A stretch of 64,000 nt of DNA from Struthio camelus (lineage: Eukaryota; Chordata; Aves; Struthioniformes; Struthionidae), in the NCBI RefSeq assembly GCF_040807025.1, contig NC_090956.1:3956517-4020516 (forward strand), read 5' to 3'. Every line of letters begins with the position of its first letter. Positions within the stretch are counted from its first letter, which is position 1. The notes beneath the pieces are model-generated. The model made no database searches, was not told the origin of the DNA, and saw only the letters and a list, made by a program, of their open reading frames with translations. The position numbers and the translations under genes are program-made. Below, one piece after another: positions 45,601 to 60,600 of this stretch.

Positions 45601-48600
45601 TTACCGCCAGCGTCGCTGTTTGGTGCACCGAGTTGCGTGTGTTCTCAGACGGGCGCTGCGTTGCCGGCGGCGCCCCGCTTTTGGGGCGCTGCTGCTGCAA
45701 GCAGCACGGCTTGCGCCGAAGAAGGCGCAAGGGGCGGGCAGGCCTGCTTCTCGCCGGCGAGACGCGCGGCGCGGGCTGCCAGCGCCGCGACCGTCACCCT
45801 CGAAGGCAAACCGCCGGCGGAAACCCCTCCTGCGCACCACCTGCGGGCAGGGCTGCGGCTTCTCTCGGGGCGCCCTGAGGGGCGAATGCTGGCAAGGGCA
45901 GCTCCCGCAGGGCGTCCCTGCGCTCCCGCCACCCGTCCTCGCTGCCCGGCCGGGGTCGGGGAGAGCCGCGCGGCGGCGGCGGTGGTGGGATGCCTCTGCC
46001 CGGCAGAGCTGTTGGGGCGGTGGGAATACAGGTGTGGGGGCACAAGCAGCCTGCAATGAGCCATTCAAAGGGGCTGGGACCTTCCTGGCAACCTCCTCCA
46101 GGATGCCTGGAAGAGTTTCCGCCTTTCCGACAGCCGTCGGCACTCTCCGGGCGGCTGGGGACAGCGTCCCGGTGGGCGACGGTGAACGCTTCTGGCCAGG
46201 CTGGAGAGTTTCCCGGAGCCGGGAAGGGGAGCGTCCATCCCCGCCGGTGCCAGCACGCGGGGCCCCGCTCCAAACTGGAAGGCACTAATTTAGCACTGTT
46301 CTGTCCCCAGCCGTAATTAATGCCTTTGCAAATTTAACGGGGTACGTTTTGTACGGAAGGAGCCTCTGCCGCTGCCGAGAGGCGGCTGTCGAAGGCGGCG
46401 AGCGGAGGCACGGGGCCCCGGAGCTGCCGGGCGCTGCTGCTTCATTTGTGTCTATTGCCTCGTAATTGCAGTTCTTGATGTTCTTGCAAAACAAAAGCCG
46501 TAATTAGCCAGCGGCTGGGAAACACGTGGAGCCGGGGCCAATCTGGCAGCGGGCGGCCGGGGCGGCTGCTGGACCGCTGCTGCCGCTGCTGCTTTGGCAG
46601 GGGACGAGGCGGCGCGACACGTTTCCCCGCGGGGTGTCCCTGCATCGCGGCGCCCCGGGAGCGACGGGGACGTGCGGGACTAAGGATGCAGCAGGAACCC
46701 ACCCCGCCGTTGGAAGAGGGTTTGGCAATGCCTGCACCGGGCTGGGCGCTGCTTGCGCGGCCCGTGTCGTCGTTTCTCGCCTCCAAGCCAGCTGCCAGCA
46801 TTTCTCCTCCTTCTTCCCCGTCCTTGCTGCCGTCCCGCCTTCGCGCCGGCCCCGCGGGAGGAAAGCCGCGTGCCGGTGGCCGCTCCTCGCCGCTCCCACT
46901 CCCGCCTCACCCGTGCACGCATGCACGCACGTGCACACACACGCTTTTCTTTTGCAAGATCCGTATTTGCAGTCACTGTATATACAGTGTAATCCACCCA
47001 CAGGGGAGCCAAGCTGTACTTGGCGGGGAAGGACAGAACATCCTTGTGATTCGAAAGGTCAACATGAATGTCAATACACTGGCGGCTGGAGCCGGCAAGA
47101 ATGCAAAAGCTGCCCTGGGGACACGGGGTGCTCCGAGGAACAACCTCGTCATACCGGATACTGCCATCCCCGCACAACGGGCTGGGAGAGACGCGCGGTC
47201 CGGAAAAGCACCACGGTTGCTGCAGAGTCCGGCCGGGGAGCCGTCCCTCATCCGAAAATCATGAAGTCCGAACAGCTTTGCCTGCTTAGCCCAGAGGTCC
47301 CTATCCGGTTTTGGCCGTTTCAGGCCAAATCCAGCTGAAAGGATATAGGGCAAGCGCGCAGCGATGCCGCATCCTCCGGCCTCCCTCAATTCCCGGCGCC
47401 GAAGCGTGCCCGCCGCCCCACCACTAGGTGCCCGTGTGGCTCAGGGCGTCCGTCCCCTCGTCCCCTGCCCGAGCGCAGGCGGCTCCATCCTCCCCCAGGC
47501 CGCCGGAGCCCTGCGGCCACGATGCCGCGATGAGGGTGGGCGCCGCGCTCGGGGTTTGCGCCGTAGGGGCACTTTGGGTGGCTGGAGAGAGCTGGGGGAG
47601 GGCTTGGGGGCTCGGAGGGGACCGGCAGAGCCGCGGCGGCCCCGACTTCGCCATGGCTTTGACGACGGCGTGGGAAGGGGCCGCGCTGCCGCGCTCAGCT
47701 CGGGAGCCGGGCCGGGACCTTGGGGCTGCTCCCGCGCCACCCCGGCTGCCCCGTGCGCCGCGGACGGGCGGCCGCGCGGCTCCTGCCTCCGAAGCCCCCG
47801 GCTCCCGGCCGGTCCCGCTCTGCTCCCCGTAGGCAGCCCCAGAGCTTGCCGGGGGGGCGCCGCCAGCTGGATTTTGCAGCGGGTTGGCCGGGGACGTTCC
47901 CCCTCCCCGGCGCAGGCGGTGGCGGAGAGCCGCTCTCCGAAAAAGGCCCGTGTTCAAACAAAAGCAGCAGCAGCTGGGGGCTGGCTCGCCGTGCTCGATT
48001 AACCCCCAGGGGTGGGAGGTCAGCGAGTTCGGCCGAGCCGGGGCTGGAGGAAAACCGTGCCGGCCGTCCTCAGCGGCGCGGGGCACCGAGGCGTAAAGGC
48101 AGCGTGCGAGGAAGGGTCGCTGCGTCCCCCCGGCAGGCAGCGGCACTGGCCAGCCCCGGCGCGCCGCTCCTTATCCATCTCCCAGACCCGTAAACAGAGA
48201 AATAAGGCGCGCGGTTCCCGCGTTAGAGATTGCAGAACGGGCCGTAGACGAGAAACGGCCTGAGCCCTGCCAAGCCCGCGCCCCACGAAATCGCCGCCCG
48301 AGCAGAGGTTTGTCCAACGCCTCCCTGCAGACGCTCGTATCATGCCGCGCGGCTGATAGCACGGTGTGATATGCAAGGGCCGTTTAATCTTGTTTGATGA
48401 CAAATCCATACCACCCTTCACAGGTTCAGGCTTTTTTTTTTTTTTCCTGCAGCCATCGTGGCAGGACAGGCGTTTTTTCAAAGAAAATCAAGGTTCCTGG
48501 GTAATCTCAGCAACTGGGACTTTTAACTCACGAGCGATGAAAGCCCCAGCAGCAAACCCAGCCGCTGGCGTGAGAAACCTCGCGTGTCCTGTGGCTTTTG

Positions 48601-51600
48601 GGCAAAAATCTCACTGAATCCTTCTGCTGGCCTGAGTCTGGAGAGCATGAGGTGGGGAGAGGTTTGTGTGGGCTGATAAAGGCCTGGAAACAATAGGGTT
48701 TGTAAAGCACGGAGCTGGGAAAGTGCTTAATAGCCCCTGGGGCAGAGCAGTCCTGCTGGTGCCTACTCTGTCCCTTTGGCCACGGCCTCTCCGCAGGGTG
48801 ATGAGAGCCCGGCGCATGGGCACCACCTCTCCATCCGTGCTTGCCCTGCCGAACCGGTCCCGCTCGGAGCCCTGGCCGGCCTCAGGGATGCGGGTCTGGC
48901 CCCTTCGCCGGCGGGCTGGGCTGGCGCCGGACCAGAGCGTCGCTGTGCCACGACCCGAGCTGCTCCGGGCTCTTGTTTGTGCCTCCGAATAATAGCTTCG
49001 CCAGTGAAAAAACATGATCTTTGGTTTTGCTGCCTTGAGGCTGAACTATTGCCCTCCCCAGGGACGGGTCCCTGCAGGCTGGCGGGGGCTTTATAGCTTG
49101 CACTGATTTACGCTGGAGGTGGCGCAGGGCAGAGCTGTCGCAGCCAGCGCTGAAGTCACCCAACAACAGGACCGTCCCGGCGTGACCTTGCCCAGGTGCA
49201 AAGGGGTAAAGTCAGGTATCGATAGCGGGTATCCTGCGTGGCAGGGCTGAAGGGCTGGTCCCTGGGAGGCCGCCTCTCTCGCAGCGCCTGTGCCCACGGT
49301 CCAGCCCTTGGGGACAGACGGACGTCCCCGGGGGAAGGCTGTGGCATTCACAGCAGAGCAAGCGAGGGTGGATGGACGTGATGTTGGGGGACTCAGCCAG
49401 GCAGTAGCACAGAGCCGGGGGGTTGCGCGGTTCACACGAGGGCGGCAGAGATCGCGGGTCTGCCGCAGCAGGGTTCGGGAGCAGACGGGTGAATAGGAGC
49501 CTGTGGTCTTCCCGGGGTGTTGAAATGCAGCGCCGGGTGCCCCGGGGCGGCTCGGCTCTGCCGTGCCTCCCCCGGCTCTCCTGGGTGAGAGGTCTGCAGT
49601 TACTCAGCTCTGTTTACTAATCCCTGTGTTTTACCCTCCAGCCTTTTCTTTATTTTCGCTGCAGAGCGAGGCACAGCAACGTCATTCAGGAGCAGTGAAC
49701 CCCCCCGCCAGCGCCAATACCCGCACGGGCCCAGTTCAAACCAGCAAGGGTTGGGGCATCTTCCCGGGGGGACACGGCGAGGTCCTGGGGCAGCAGCACC
49801 CCCCGTTTCCGTGCGTGCCGCTGCACCCCGTTCCCGCGAGGTCCCGGTGGCTCCGCAGCTCACCCGGGCTCAGGGAGACCCGTGGGAAGAAACCCCCCGT
49901 CCAGGCGGAGAGAAAGGAAACGGCTCCAACCCGCTGGGCCTGTGCAACCCCCACGGCTCTGGGAAACACCCCTGGCGAGCCCGTGGCATTGTACTTGAGG
50001 GAATTACAGCCGATCGCCGCTGCTGATAACGGCCTCATACACCTCTCACCTGCAGTCTCATTTACCTGCCTTTTACCCCCCTCTAATATTTTCTGAGCTC
50101 GATGCTTGTTTTTGGCCAAGTTGTACGCAGGGGTAGAAGTCAAAAGGACGTTTCTATACGCTTCAGGAGAACTGCTGAAGGAGCGGAGACACGTTCCTGC
50201 CGAGAAAACTGCTAGAGCAGGAGCCCAGCCCTCTACTAGACATCAGAGAATTCACAGAGCAGGTGACCAGCACGGCAAAACTTCAGGGGAAAGCTGGCTT
50301 CCTTGGCTTTGCTGCTTGTGCAGTCGCTCGGTTTGTTTTGTTCTGGCTTTGAGATACTGATGGAGGCAAAAATAATTTGCTTTATACGCATCGAATTAAA
50401 AGGATGATGCGAAACCCACAGGGTGCTTCAGGCAGAGAGCGTGAGCGTCGGGCGCCGGCCGAGCCCCTTCGGAGAACGGGGGGCTCCTGCGGTTAGCCGG
50501 CTCGTATGACTCAATGTATAACCACCAGTTACACACTAGATTTAATCTTGGGTCAAAAGTCATGGATACTTCCAACCCCGCGGAGAAGGTCGATTGCGCA
50601 CTCGCTGTTTCTCGTGCTGCTCTCCGCCGGGTCCAAACAACCTCCGCAGAGCGGGCGCGCTCTCGCCCGCGGGGCTGCCGGCCTCCCGCTTTCTCACCCT
50701 CTGCTTCACCTAGCACGTTTCGCTTTGGAGAAAACAAAACCATGATTCATGGCTTAAACCTTGCCTTTGCAGGCCAGCGCGGCCCCTGAGCCTGGTTATT
50801 CTGCTGTTTGTCCGGGGTAACCGGGTCGCCCCGTATCAGCGCAGCTGTGTCCCTTCAGCAGACGGGTGCCCAGCTGAGCACGTTATCTGTGTCAGTCTGT
50901 CCCTCTCGGTACTGCCCCAGTTTCTTACCTCGGGCAGCTTCTTTCCAAATTGAGTCATGAGCAGTCACTGAAAGCCAGTCTGCGATCCAAAAGGATGTCA
51001 GTGGGGATGTGTATAAAAGGCCTGCCTGGTGGGGTTAATTGAGCAAAGGGCTTCAAATCAGCGTCTTGGAAACATCGATCGCAGCAAAGCTGCGGGGCTG
51101 CGGCGCGCTGGCGAGCCCGTCGCCCCTTCCGGAGGCGGCGGGGGCCGTTTCTCGTCGTGCGCTGCTTTGATGAAGGCTTCGCCGAGCGAGGAGGGGGGAA
51201 GCCGCCCCGCAGCTCTGCAGAGCAGCGTCCTGGCAACGACGGTCGTTCTTAGGCAACGCTTCACACCTTACATCACCGTCGAAGCCAGGTGCTTGCACTG
51301 CGGCGAGGAGGAGTCGGCTCCGTCCCCGGGCCTGCAGCCGCGGTCGTGCAACGCTCAGGCTCCTCCGTGCCTCAGTTTCCCCCTTGGTCATTAGGAACGA
51401 TGGCGATTCCTCCCTTTTTTTTTTTTTTGGAAGCTCGGCAGCTTCAAGTTTTTGCAGGTAAGCCAGGGGCTCCGAGCCGGGGCTGAGCCAGCCCAGCCCT
51501 GGAGGAGCTGATGCCTCTTCCAGCCCCGGCACATCTGCACGGGGAGGAAGGAGGCAGAGAAAGCGGAAATCGCTAAGTAATAAAACTGCTGGCAGCGCTT

Positions 51601-54600
51601 AGCACGTGCGCGGCGGCTCCCAGACCAGAGGGCTGCAAACCGCTAGCTAGCGCTGGCAGCCGGTGCGCTGCAACGGTCCCCGTTTTGAGGGCGAGCAGAG
51701 ACCGACCGGCCGCTTAAATCCTCTTTAATTTAAGCTTTGGGCATCGGTAGACAAACCCGGAGCCCCTTCCAGCCTCTCAAAGCCAGCCCAGCGCCCCGAG
51801 CCCCTCGGCTTGCTCAGAAAGCGTTCGAGACGGGGCAAGTCGGCTCCGCCAGAGCCGGGTCCGTGATTCGGCCCTGGCGAAACGCGCGTCGGGGCACGGG
51901 ACGTGGCGCCTCCTCCTTCCTGATGCCCGTGGCAGGGGAAAGCCTCAACTGCTTCATTGAGGGTAGCCGGTGCTTTCAGGATACGTGCAAGCGAGGCACG
52001 GGGGCCGCGGCACGGCTCCGGGCACGGGGCGAGGGCTGGGGCCGGTGGCACGGACGGGGCCACGTGCACGGGGCGCTCATCCGCAGCCCTGATGCTCTTC
52101 GCGGGTAATTTGCAGGCAGCAAAAAGAGCGAAGGGAAAATAACTGGGACGGGCAATGCCAGCCCTGCTGGCAGGGAGATCCCCCCCCTCCCCGCGGCTGC
52201 AGGGCAGCAGCAGAAAAACATGTTTGTCCACCCTTGAGCCAGCACGGGAACCCGCAGTCCTACCCCAAACACCGCGTCTTAATTTCCCGCCGAACATGGA
52301 CTCGTCAAACCTAGAAATGGGAAAGTCTGCTCAGCTCTGACACCAGCTAGCTTTCTCATGCTGATTTATTAGGATTAGGGTTTTTTTTTTCCCCGAGGTC
52401 TACGTCTAGAAGCCCATAACGGATTTTTTCCTCCTCTCCGGGCAGCCGCGTCCTCTGCCGAATGCAGAGCATGGAGGGCAGGCTCACACGGGGCTTACAA
52501 TTAATTTTTTTTTTTTTTTTTTTTTCCTCTCCAGACAAAAGAGCTCCCAAAGCATTCAGTCCCTGATTGAGCACAGCACCTGGTATCTTGCTTAAATCCC
52601 TTGCTGGGCTGAGATGGATTTGCAGCTGTATGGCATTAAAGCAGGTGCTCAAATGCTTTGCTGAGGGAGGGTTTCCTCCCTTCTCCTTGGAGACTGTCCT
52701 GATGCTTTCCAGGTGGGACTGTGGGACATGCCTGAGCTCTGTGAGTCTTCCCCTCTGTGTGGGGCTGTGGGTCTTCACTGGCACGGTGCTCCCATGTCAG
52801 TGGTGGTTGCTGCACAAGAAGCTGTGGTGGTGGGTGCAAAGCCCTGTGCACCATGAGGATGTGCTTTGGGTGCTGGAGCCTGGAGGAGCCTCTTGGTTAT
52901 TCTGTAGCCAAAAAGGGCTATGCGAAATTCTCAGTGCCTGCTGACAACATCTCAGGGCCTTTCCAAACTACCAGCCTGGCCATGCTTTGCACCTGGGATG
53001 GTACATGTGAAATGGTCTGGATGCTGCTGGCTTCAGTGAGATCCTCTAAGCTCATGCTCAAGATTACCCTGCACGGCTCAGGCTTTTGCAAGACCGGCCC
53101 TGTGCTTGATTTTGCATTGCACATGGTTTCCTCAAGCAGCTCGCGTGTCCTGGCTCTGCACCCAGTTGCTTTGTTAAGGTCTGATTTTAATTTCTCGCAG
53201 CCAGGAGTTGGGCTTGTGCAATTATATAATAATAAGCTATTCATCCCAAGGGAGTGCATGGATCTAGGCTAATTGGTATGACAATTAATCCAATCCTTTC
53301 TGGCTTTGCCCAGTTTTCCTTATTTTTCCTCTTCAACACAATATCTGCAGAGCTCTCAGCCTTGTTAATTAATAAGGTAACTTCACCCTGAGGGCTGTTT
53401 TGTTCTCCCCTCCCTCCTCCAAAAGCAAGAATAGAAAAAGAAGGAAGAATTAGCCAGTTGGGGATGAAGCAACAACCTCCAAGCAGGACTGATCTGGTTC
53501 AGTCTGACGGGGGCAGACTGTGGTGAGCTGCTGCTGTTCCCCGGGGTTTCGGGGAAACAATGCTGCGTGGCTGGAGCAGGTGTTGCACTGTGGCACCAGA
53601 AATGCTCCCCCGGCATGGTCAAGATTGATGCTCTGCTAAGCTGGGCAGTGCAGAAAATAGCTGAGTCCCTAGAGGCTACTGGGTCACTGCGGTGTCTGCA
53701 AAGCCACAACACTGGGGGGAGGTTTGCAAAAGCGTTTGTGGCTTTCTTGGAGCAAGCACCCCTGAATGTTTTGCATGCTTTGGGAAACTTCCTACCCGTC
53801 AAGCATTGTTGCAAAAGCTAAATGCGTGTGGGTTGAACGAGCTGGAGAGGCTGCAGTCTGAGCCCCAGCAGCTGGAGCACAAATGACTCTTTTCCCCTCA
53901 TTTGTGGGCTCTATTTGTGCATATCCAAAAGCAATGCAGGCCTTTAACCCCCATTCGGCTCCACAGAGCGCGTCCAGGTTAAGACCAGAAGCTCCTGACA
54001 CTGCTGCGATGGGCGTCTCCACCAGCTGTGAGACGATGTGCCTCGGCTGCCTTGCAGTGCCTCCCCTCTCCTTGCAGCTCATCCTGCAAATCTAGTTCTG
54101 GGAAATTCAGACACAAGGTGTTATAGCACCTTTAACCAGATGGGATTTACATGTTCACTGATGCACTTGAGGCACTTCAGTTTGTGGATTGCTTCATTTT
54201 TATCTCATTCATTTTGATGGAAGCTACTGGCAAGCAGGAGCCAAATAAACAAGCCAGTAGTTATCCCTGTGGTTACCTCCAAAAACAGATTTTCTTGCTG
54301 CTCCTCTCCATAGCCAAACTGAGCAGACTTCACCTGCAAAAACAGCTGTGACCCTGCTGTTCCCATTTCCATCTTTGCGGGGCTGGTGACGGAGTGATGC
54401 AGAGCCCCAGCGCAGCATTGCATTGCACAAGCTGACCCAGTTCTCCAGTTGGTTCACTGTGGCCACTGGTTGTGCAGACAGCAAGCGCCAGCCCCGCCAC
54501 CCTCAGCAAATCAATGCTTTCCCTTTCTGCATCGACCTGCGCGGTGAAGGCGGCTGAGCTAAGACCTCTTTTCCTGACATAACTGAGAGGAGCCAAGGGG

Positions 54601-57600
54601 CCTGGAAAGGGCTAGAGCCAATCCTGGCAGCAAACAGTGTGGTGCACGCTGCAAGCAAGTTGGAGATTGATTTATGACCGAGGAGATGCTGGACTGGCTA
54701 GGTTTAAATAGAAACATGTTTCCTTGCAGTCTGATATGTTTTGCAGGGAATAAACTGGTATCTGCAGGGAACTGCCCCCAACAAGGGCAAGGCAGTTGCA
54801 TAACGGCAGCTCCCGCACTGCGACCCGCAGCAGCTTTGCAGGGAGCCTGTCTTTCCCAATGGGGACGCAGCAAGGAAGCCATGTACTGTGGCCGGTTTGC
54901 TTTGGGTGCCTGGGGCCTCCTGGCTGCACAGAGGCTCATTTAGCTGTGCCAGCCCCAAAAACAGAGCATAGAAGGTGGCATCCCCCTCTCCTCCCAGCTC
55001 AGCCCCACATCCCTCCCCGATGCTATCTGGCAGAGGACCACTCTTGCACAGTGATATGGACAGTATATGATATACTGTGTAGCACAGATACTGGGGGTGA
55101 TGTGTTAGGGAAAGGGTTGCAAAAACCTGAAATGGGGAAATCGGTCCAACCCCCCCACATGCTACCCTGGGAAAAAGCAAGCAGGATCCTTTGCAAGGGC
55201 AATAAACCAGGTAAAAGAGTCATTCCTCCTGTTTCTGCGCTTGCTCTACTCCATGCTGCCTTAACCAAGACAGCCAAGGGAGGGATCTCGAATAGTAGCA
55301 TGTGCCCAGGCCCTTGGGCTGTTGAAACCCGCAGTGTGAGCATCCAGCTCGCAGCACCCCAGCTGCTTGGCCGTGCTCGGAGCCAGAGCCGATCTCCGGC
55401 AGCCCGCCTGGGGAGCGGTGCTAGAAAAGGAGGCATACAGCGTATGTGAGAGCCGTGCCGCTGTGTTAGAAAGCGTGCTGTAAAACAAGAAAGCATGAGC
55501 CCCAACCACAGGCTGGATGCAGCACCTGCTGCTTTGAAACGGGGCAGAAAAGCCCTCGGTGGCCTCAGAGCACGAGGGGCTGGTGGCTGCGCCCCAGAGC
55601 TGGGTGCTGCTGCCTGATACGAGCCCGGCTGCAGCGCTGGCTTCGCTCACCCCGGGGCATGCTGGAAGACAGGCAGGGGAAAGTCAGGCTCTGAATCACG
55701 GTACAGGAGGAAAACGCAGCTGATCTCCCAGCAGGCTCTTGCCCGAGGCTGCTGGGCGCAGAGGGGTTGGAGCCGAGGCCAAAGCCGATGCTTGCGGGAG
55801 GAGGTGGTAGCACCTGGAAAGCTTGGGGAACCTGCTCTGTGGGAGGCTCCCTGAGAGCCCGATGCAGTCATTAGCTCTATTTTGGAGACAAGAGGGGAAC
55901 CAAGCAGGGGTCCTGCTGCAGGACGGGGCACGCGTCGCCCCTGGCAGCTCCCGCTTGCTTTGATGCAGGTGAACCAGGTGGGTCCCAGCCGGCGCCAGGA
56001 CGGATGCCCCGTGCGGCAGGCTGCGATGCTGGGAGGTTAAAGCGGGTGCAGAGCGGGGTGGCAGGCGTTGGGGTCTGCTCCGGGCTTTCCGGTGGTAATT
56101 TGCAGGAGCCCTCACCACCATCAGTGAGGTGGTGCGATGGTGCCAGGGAAAGGTGAGACACCTCTTAGCTTGCAGCCTCGCACAATGTGGGAGCCTTGAA
56201 ACGTACCCACGAACTTGGCCGTGCTTGGTGCTGGCGGTGGATCAGCCCGGAGGGCCCTGCTGCGCCTTGCTTGGGGTTTCAGCAGCAGCCGTTCGCGGGT
56301 GGCTTTGCAGCACCAGGTACAGCGCTGCTTTAGCTCTGCCTCTGTGGGGGAAACGCTCACCTCTTGCATCCTCTACAGGCAAAAGCCTGGGTCAAGAACA
56401 AAATGCTTCACCTGGTGCTTTATAACCACCCGACCACGAGCCCAGCAGCGGTGATGGTGGGAAAGCTCTTCTCCAGCCTGGCCGATGCCTCCCCCCTCCA
56501 ACGCACCCTCGGCGGGATGCTGCCCTGGCTGCAGGCGGGGTCCAGCCAAGCAAACTGGAGCCGGCTGCCGCTGTTTGCACGAGCGCCGAGAGCGGCGGGC
56601 TGGGCCCGGCCGCCCCGCAGGAGCGAAACCAGCACGCTTTTTCCATTCCTCTGCAATGCGACCTCACAGCGGGAAATGCTCAGTTCTTTCCTCTCCTCCG
56701 CCCTGCCTCCCGGTGCAAGTATGCGCAGGTCACCGATTTTGCTGCTTGCCCTCTCCTAACGCCGTCACGCTGGCCGGGGGCTGCGGCGAGGGCCAGGAGT
56801 GCTGCGGGGGGACAGGGTGGCCGGAGGGGGTCTGGCATCTCTGCTGCAAGGGGGAAAGAGGGTGCCAAGTTTAATTCTCCCTTTAAAGGGATGAATGATC
56901 CAGCAGCGCTGCCTTTTTGCTGGAATTTGTCTCACGAAAGCCCCCTTTCCCGGGAACAAGCCCTGCCCTAGCTCAGGGGCAGGGGAGGCAACGGGAGCGC
57001 TGGGGCACGCACCGTTTCCAGCGCCTGGGAGCAGGGATTTGTGCGGTGGGAGCAGGGAGCTGGCGAACGGTTTCCGTGCGCCTGGCACTGATGTACAATC
57101 CCCGCTCCCGCCGCCCCACGGGCGCCCGGTTCCCGCCGGACAGCTCTGCGGCGGCATCGCACGGTCACTGGGGAGCTGCGGTTGGGCAGCGGGGATGGGA
57201 GAGTGTGGCTGGGGCGGGCGGCTGCTTCGCGGGGTTTGCTCTGCGCTTCGGGAGGGTTTTCACCGGGAGCTGCAAGCGTTTCCAGAGATGCTCAAGTGCT
57301 CTCCCGGCATCTCGGTAACAGTGTTTGAGTTGCTGCTGTTAACGTCCGTCCCCTGGATCAGACACGAATCCAGCCCCTGCTACCTGGGGGTGAGGAACGC
57401 AGATGTGGGGCCGTGGGGAGACTGGTGCTGGGGGTGAAAGTTTGGGAAGTTAGAGCGAAGGGCCCTGGCCGAGGGGATCGGGAAGGGGAGGCTGGGTGGG
57501 CTTGTGTCTAAATAAAACCCTTTCCATGAGCGTGTTTGTTAACGCGAACCTCTGGCGGGGCTGTTGCCAGGAGGACGGGCTTCGTGCAGATGGAGCCCTG

Positions 57601-60600
57601 GAGGAGGCAGGAGACCCGATGCAGCTCGTCTCACGGCCAGCTCCGGACAGGCCTCTCCTAGCGCTACTGTGGCAGGAGAAATTCGATTTCTCCCTGGGGA
57701 CTGCGTTACTTCAGGCCTTGTGCGAAGAGAGCTGCAAACCCCGCGAGCGCTGCCGGGCAGGGAGGCGGTCTCGCGGCGCTGGGAGAGGGCGCGCTGGAAA
57801 CCTCCCTGGTTCCTCCTGCCCCCCGAAACGGCCTCGGGCTTCAGCAGAAGGAAAAAAAGCATATTAACGAGCTCAGCCTTTGGGGGATTTCTGGCCATCG
57901 GGGACGTGGTGAGAACCGCAGCGCAGCCCCGGGGGACCGGCGGGGTCCTGGCCGGGTGGGAGGAGGGATGCTGGGGCTGCGGGGTGCCCGTAGCCTTCAT
58001 GGGGCTCTCCGCCAACCGGTCCATATTTTTTCCAAATAGGCTAGTTTCTATATGGACCCTATTGACCCTGGCTCATCTTCTGCCCCGTTCCCGGGGCCAG
58101 CAGAAAGCGTCTCGCCAGGCGCCGCCGGGACGGCACGTGCCACCGCCTGCCTCTGCCCCCGTTGCCCTTGCTCCCGAGCCGGGGTTTTTCCACCTTTCAT
58201 CCCGCTGCACTCCCCGACCCCGGCGTCCCAGCAGGAGGGCTCGTGCCCGCCGCGGCACGCTGCCAGGCTGCCGGCTCGCTGCCCGCGTCTCCGCAGGGGA
58301 CGGGGCTGCCGAGGCGCTGGGGGAGCCGGCGGCAGGGACGCGCGGCGGCGGGGATCGCTCACGCCGCCGGGCTGGGGAGCGAGATCCCGCTGCGGCACCG
58401 ACCTGCCGCATCCCCACGTGCGATCGCACAGTCCCCTCTAGTGGATATTTCTCCCGCGTCGAAATCGCCGTCCGAGAAGAGCGTTGCTCAACATCCCGGG
58501 CGAAGGAGCCTGGGCTCTGGAGCGGCGACGGCCGGGCGCGATCCCGCCCGGGAATTTGGCCCAGTGGCCTTGCAGCAGCGGAGCTCGCCCCGACCTTGCG
58601 CGGGGGCCACCGAGCGGCGCGTCGGCCGGGACGCGCCGCTGGCAGAGGTTTGCCGGCCGGGAGAGCGGCTCGTGCGTCAGGGCCGGCCTCGGCCTCGGCC
58701 TCGGGCGGCCGGGCTGGCTGCACCCCGCCGCCCCGGCCTTTCTCACCTTTCCCTGGGCTCGGCTCGCGCTTGGAGCCCTTTGGTCATCGGCCAACGTGAA
58801 AAATTAGCTAACGAACGACCACGCGGCGATAGCTTCGTAGCGAGAGCATCTTTAGCCGGGACCGCGCTGGGTCCAGCCTGACGCAGCTTTGCTGGCAGGA
58901 CGGGGCAGAGCGGTTTCCCGCGGCGGCTGTGCCAGCCCTCGCCACGCTCCCAAAGCCTTATGCGGCACTCGAGACCAAAGTCATGGCAATGATGCTCCCC
59001 TAACTTTCCTAACGAGTTTGGGCGATGCCCAGCTTCGGGTGCTGCTCCGCCGGCGACAGCCTTGCTCTCGCCATCCTGCCCGCGGCACTCGCCGCCGCTG
59101 CCCCGTCCTGTCCCGCCAGCAGCGGCCGCAGCAGCTCGGGGATGCTGCAAGCGCCGGGGTGACTCATCCCCGCGCCGCGCTCTCGGCTGCTGTCTGCAGG
59201 ATGCTCTCGGCAGCTCCCCCGGCGGGGGGGGGGGGGCAGCTCCTCGCCGTCTCCCAAGGGCACCGCCGCCGGCACGCAGCCATCGCGTCGGCCGGGCTGG
59301 AGCGCTCCGGCTCGCGCTGGGCCATGCCAAGGTCGCGGCGACCTTCTTCCCTCCCTCCCCTCCTGGCCGCCTCCGCCTGCCTCGGAAACGGCGCGTCAGC
59401 TGGAAGACGCGTGATATGTGCGAACCGAGGCTTTTCAAGAAAAAAAGGCATGCCCGGCAGCGCGGGGAAGAGCAGACGCAGCCCGCCAGGCCCCGGCTCG
59501 TCAGCACTGCATCGGGGCTCCCGGCGGGCTCCGGCTTCCCGCTCCGGCCGGCATCGCCGTGCCGCCTGCCGGCATGCGGCTTCTCCGCTTCGCTCTGCTT
59601 CTTGCAGGGAAACGGCAGCGCCGGCCTCGGCCCCGCTGCCGCCGCCAAGCCGCTAGGCGTTACACCAGGGCTTTGCAGGAAGCCAGTTGCTAATTAAAAC
59701 GTCCCCCCAGCTCCGCTTCACACGGCACCGGCAGGGCGGGCTTGGGGCTTTTCGGCAGAGCCCCGGGGACGTCAGCGGCCGGGTCCCCAGACCGGCGGCG
59801 AGCGCCCTGCCGGGGGCAGAGCCACGGGGGCGAAACCGCAAGACCCGAACTCCGCTTGCGGGAAGCGGGATGCCAGTAAAACCGAGTATTGATTGCGGTG
59901 CTCCTCATCGGCCTCTTTTTTATAGAGCTGTGTTTAAAAAAAAAAAAAAAGAAGAGAACAGAAAGCTCGGTGCATCTTAGCCGGCAGCAGCAAGGCTGGA
60001 GCGTGGGAAGGGCCGGCCCGCGGGCGACGGAGGCGGCCTCTCGCTCCCGAGCTCGGGGCGCAGCGCGGCCGGGCCGGCTGCCGCCCGGCGTGTTTTGTGC
60101 GTGAAGCCGGAGCCTCGAGGGCGACAAACTCCAGCTCTGCTTCAAGCGTCCTCGGCGCGACGCGGCGCGGGGCCTCTCGGGGCTCGCGCTCCCCAGCGCG
60201 TCCCCCGCGGGACGGCCAGCTCCCGCGCTCGCAGCGCTTGTCCCAGCGTCTCTTCATGCAACGTCTCCGCTCGCTGCATGAAAACCCCTCAGGCCGAGGC
60301 TGCTCTCGGCCGGGGATCGGCATCCCCTCCGGCGGCGGCGCGTTCAAACACCCCGAACCGAACCCACCACCCGGAGAAGCACATAGTGGTTTAAACAGGA
60401 AAAAAATCAACCAGACAAACAAACAAAAAAATCCTTCTGCTATCTAACCCCCCCCCCCCCAGCCATGGACCAAACCGATGGCTTTCGGAAAGACCCGGCA
60501 CGATTTAGGCTTCCTGCCCGGCCAGCGCTTCCTGGTCAGGGCACGGTCGGCTGCGTGGCTTTGAGCCCCCGCGGGTTTTTTTGCTGACGACAGGGTCCAC

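Noticed and set aside
52757-53272. 171-codon frame in lower-GC intergenic DNA
   Set aside because: Text is cysteine/leucine-rich without domain or splice context; nothing distinguishes it from chance.
57564-58799. 411-codon open frame on the + strand
   Set aside because: It lies in a CpG-dense block with long frames on both strands, has alanine/arginine/glycine/proline-rich text and no domain or splice context.
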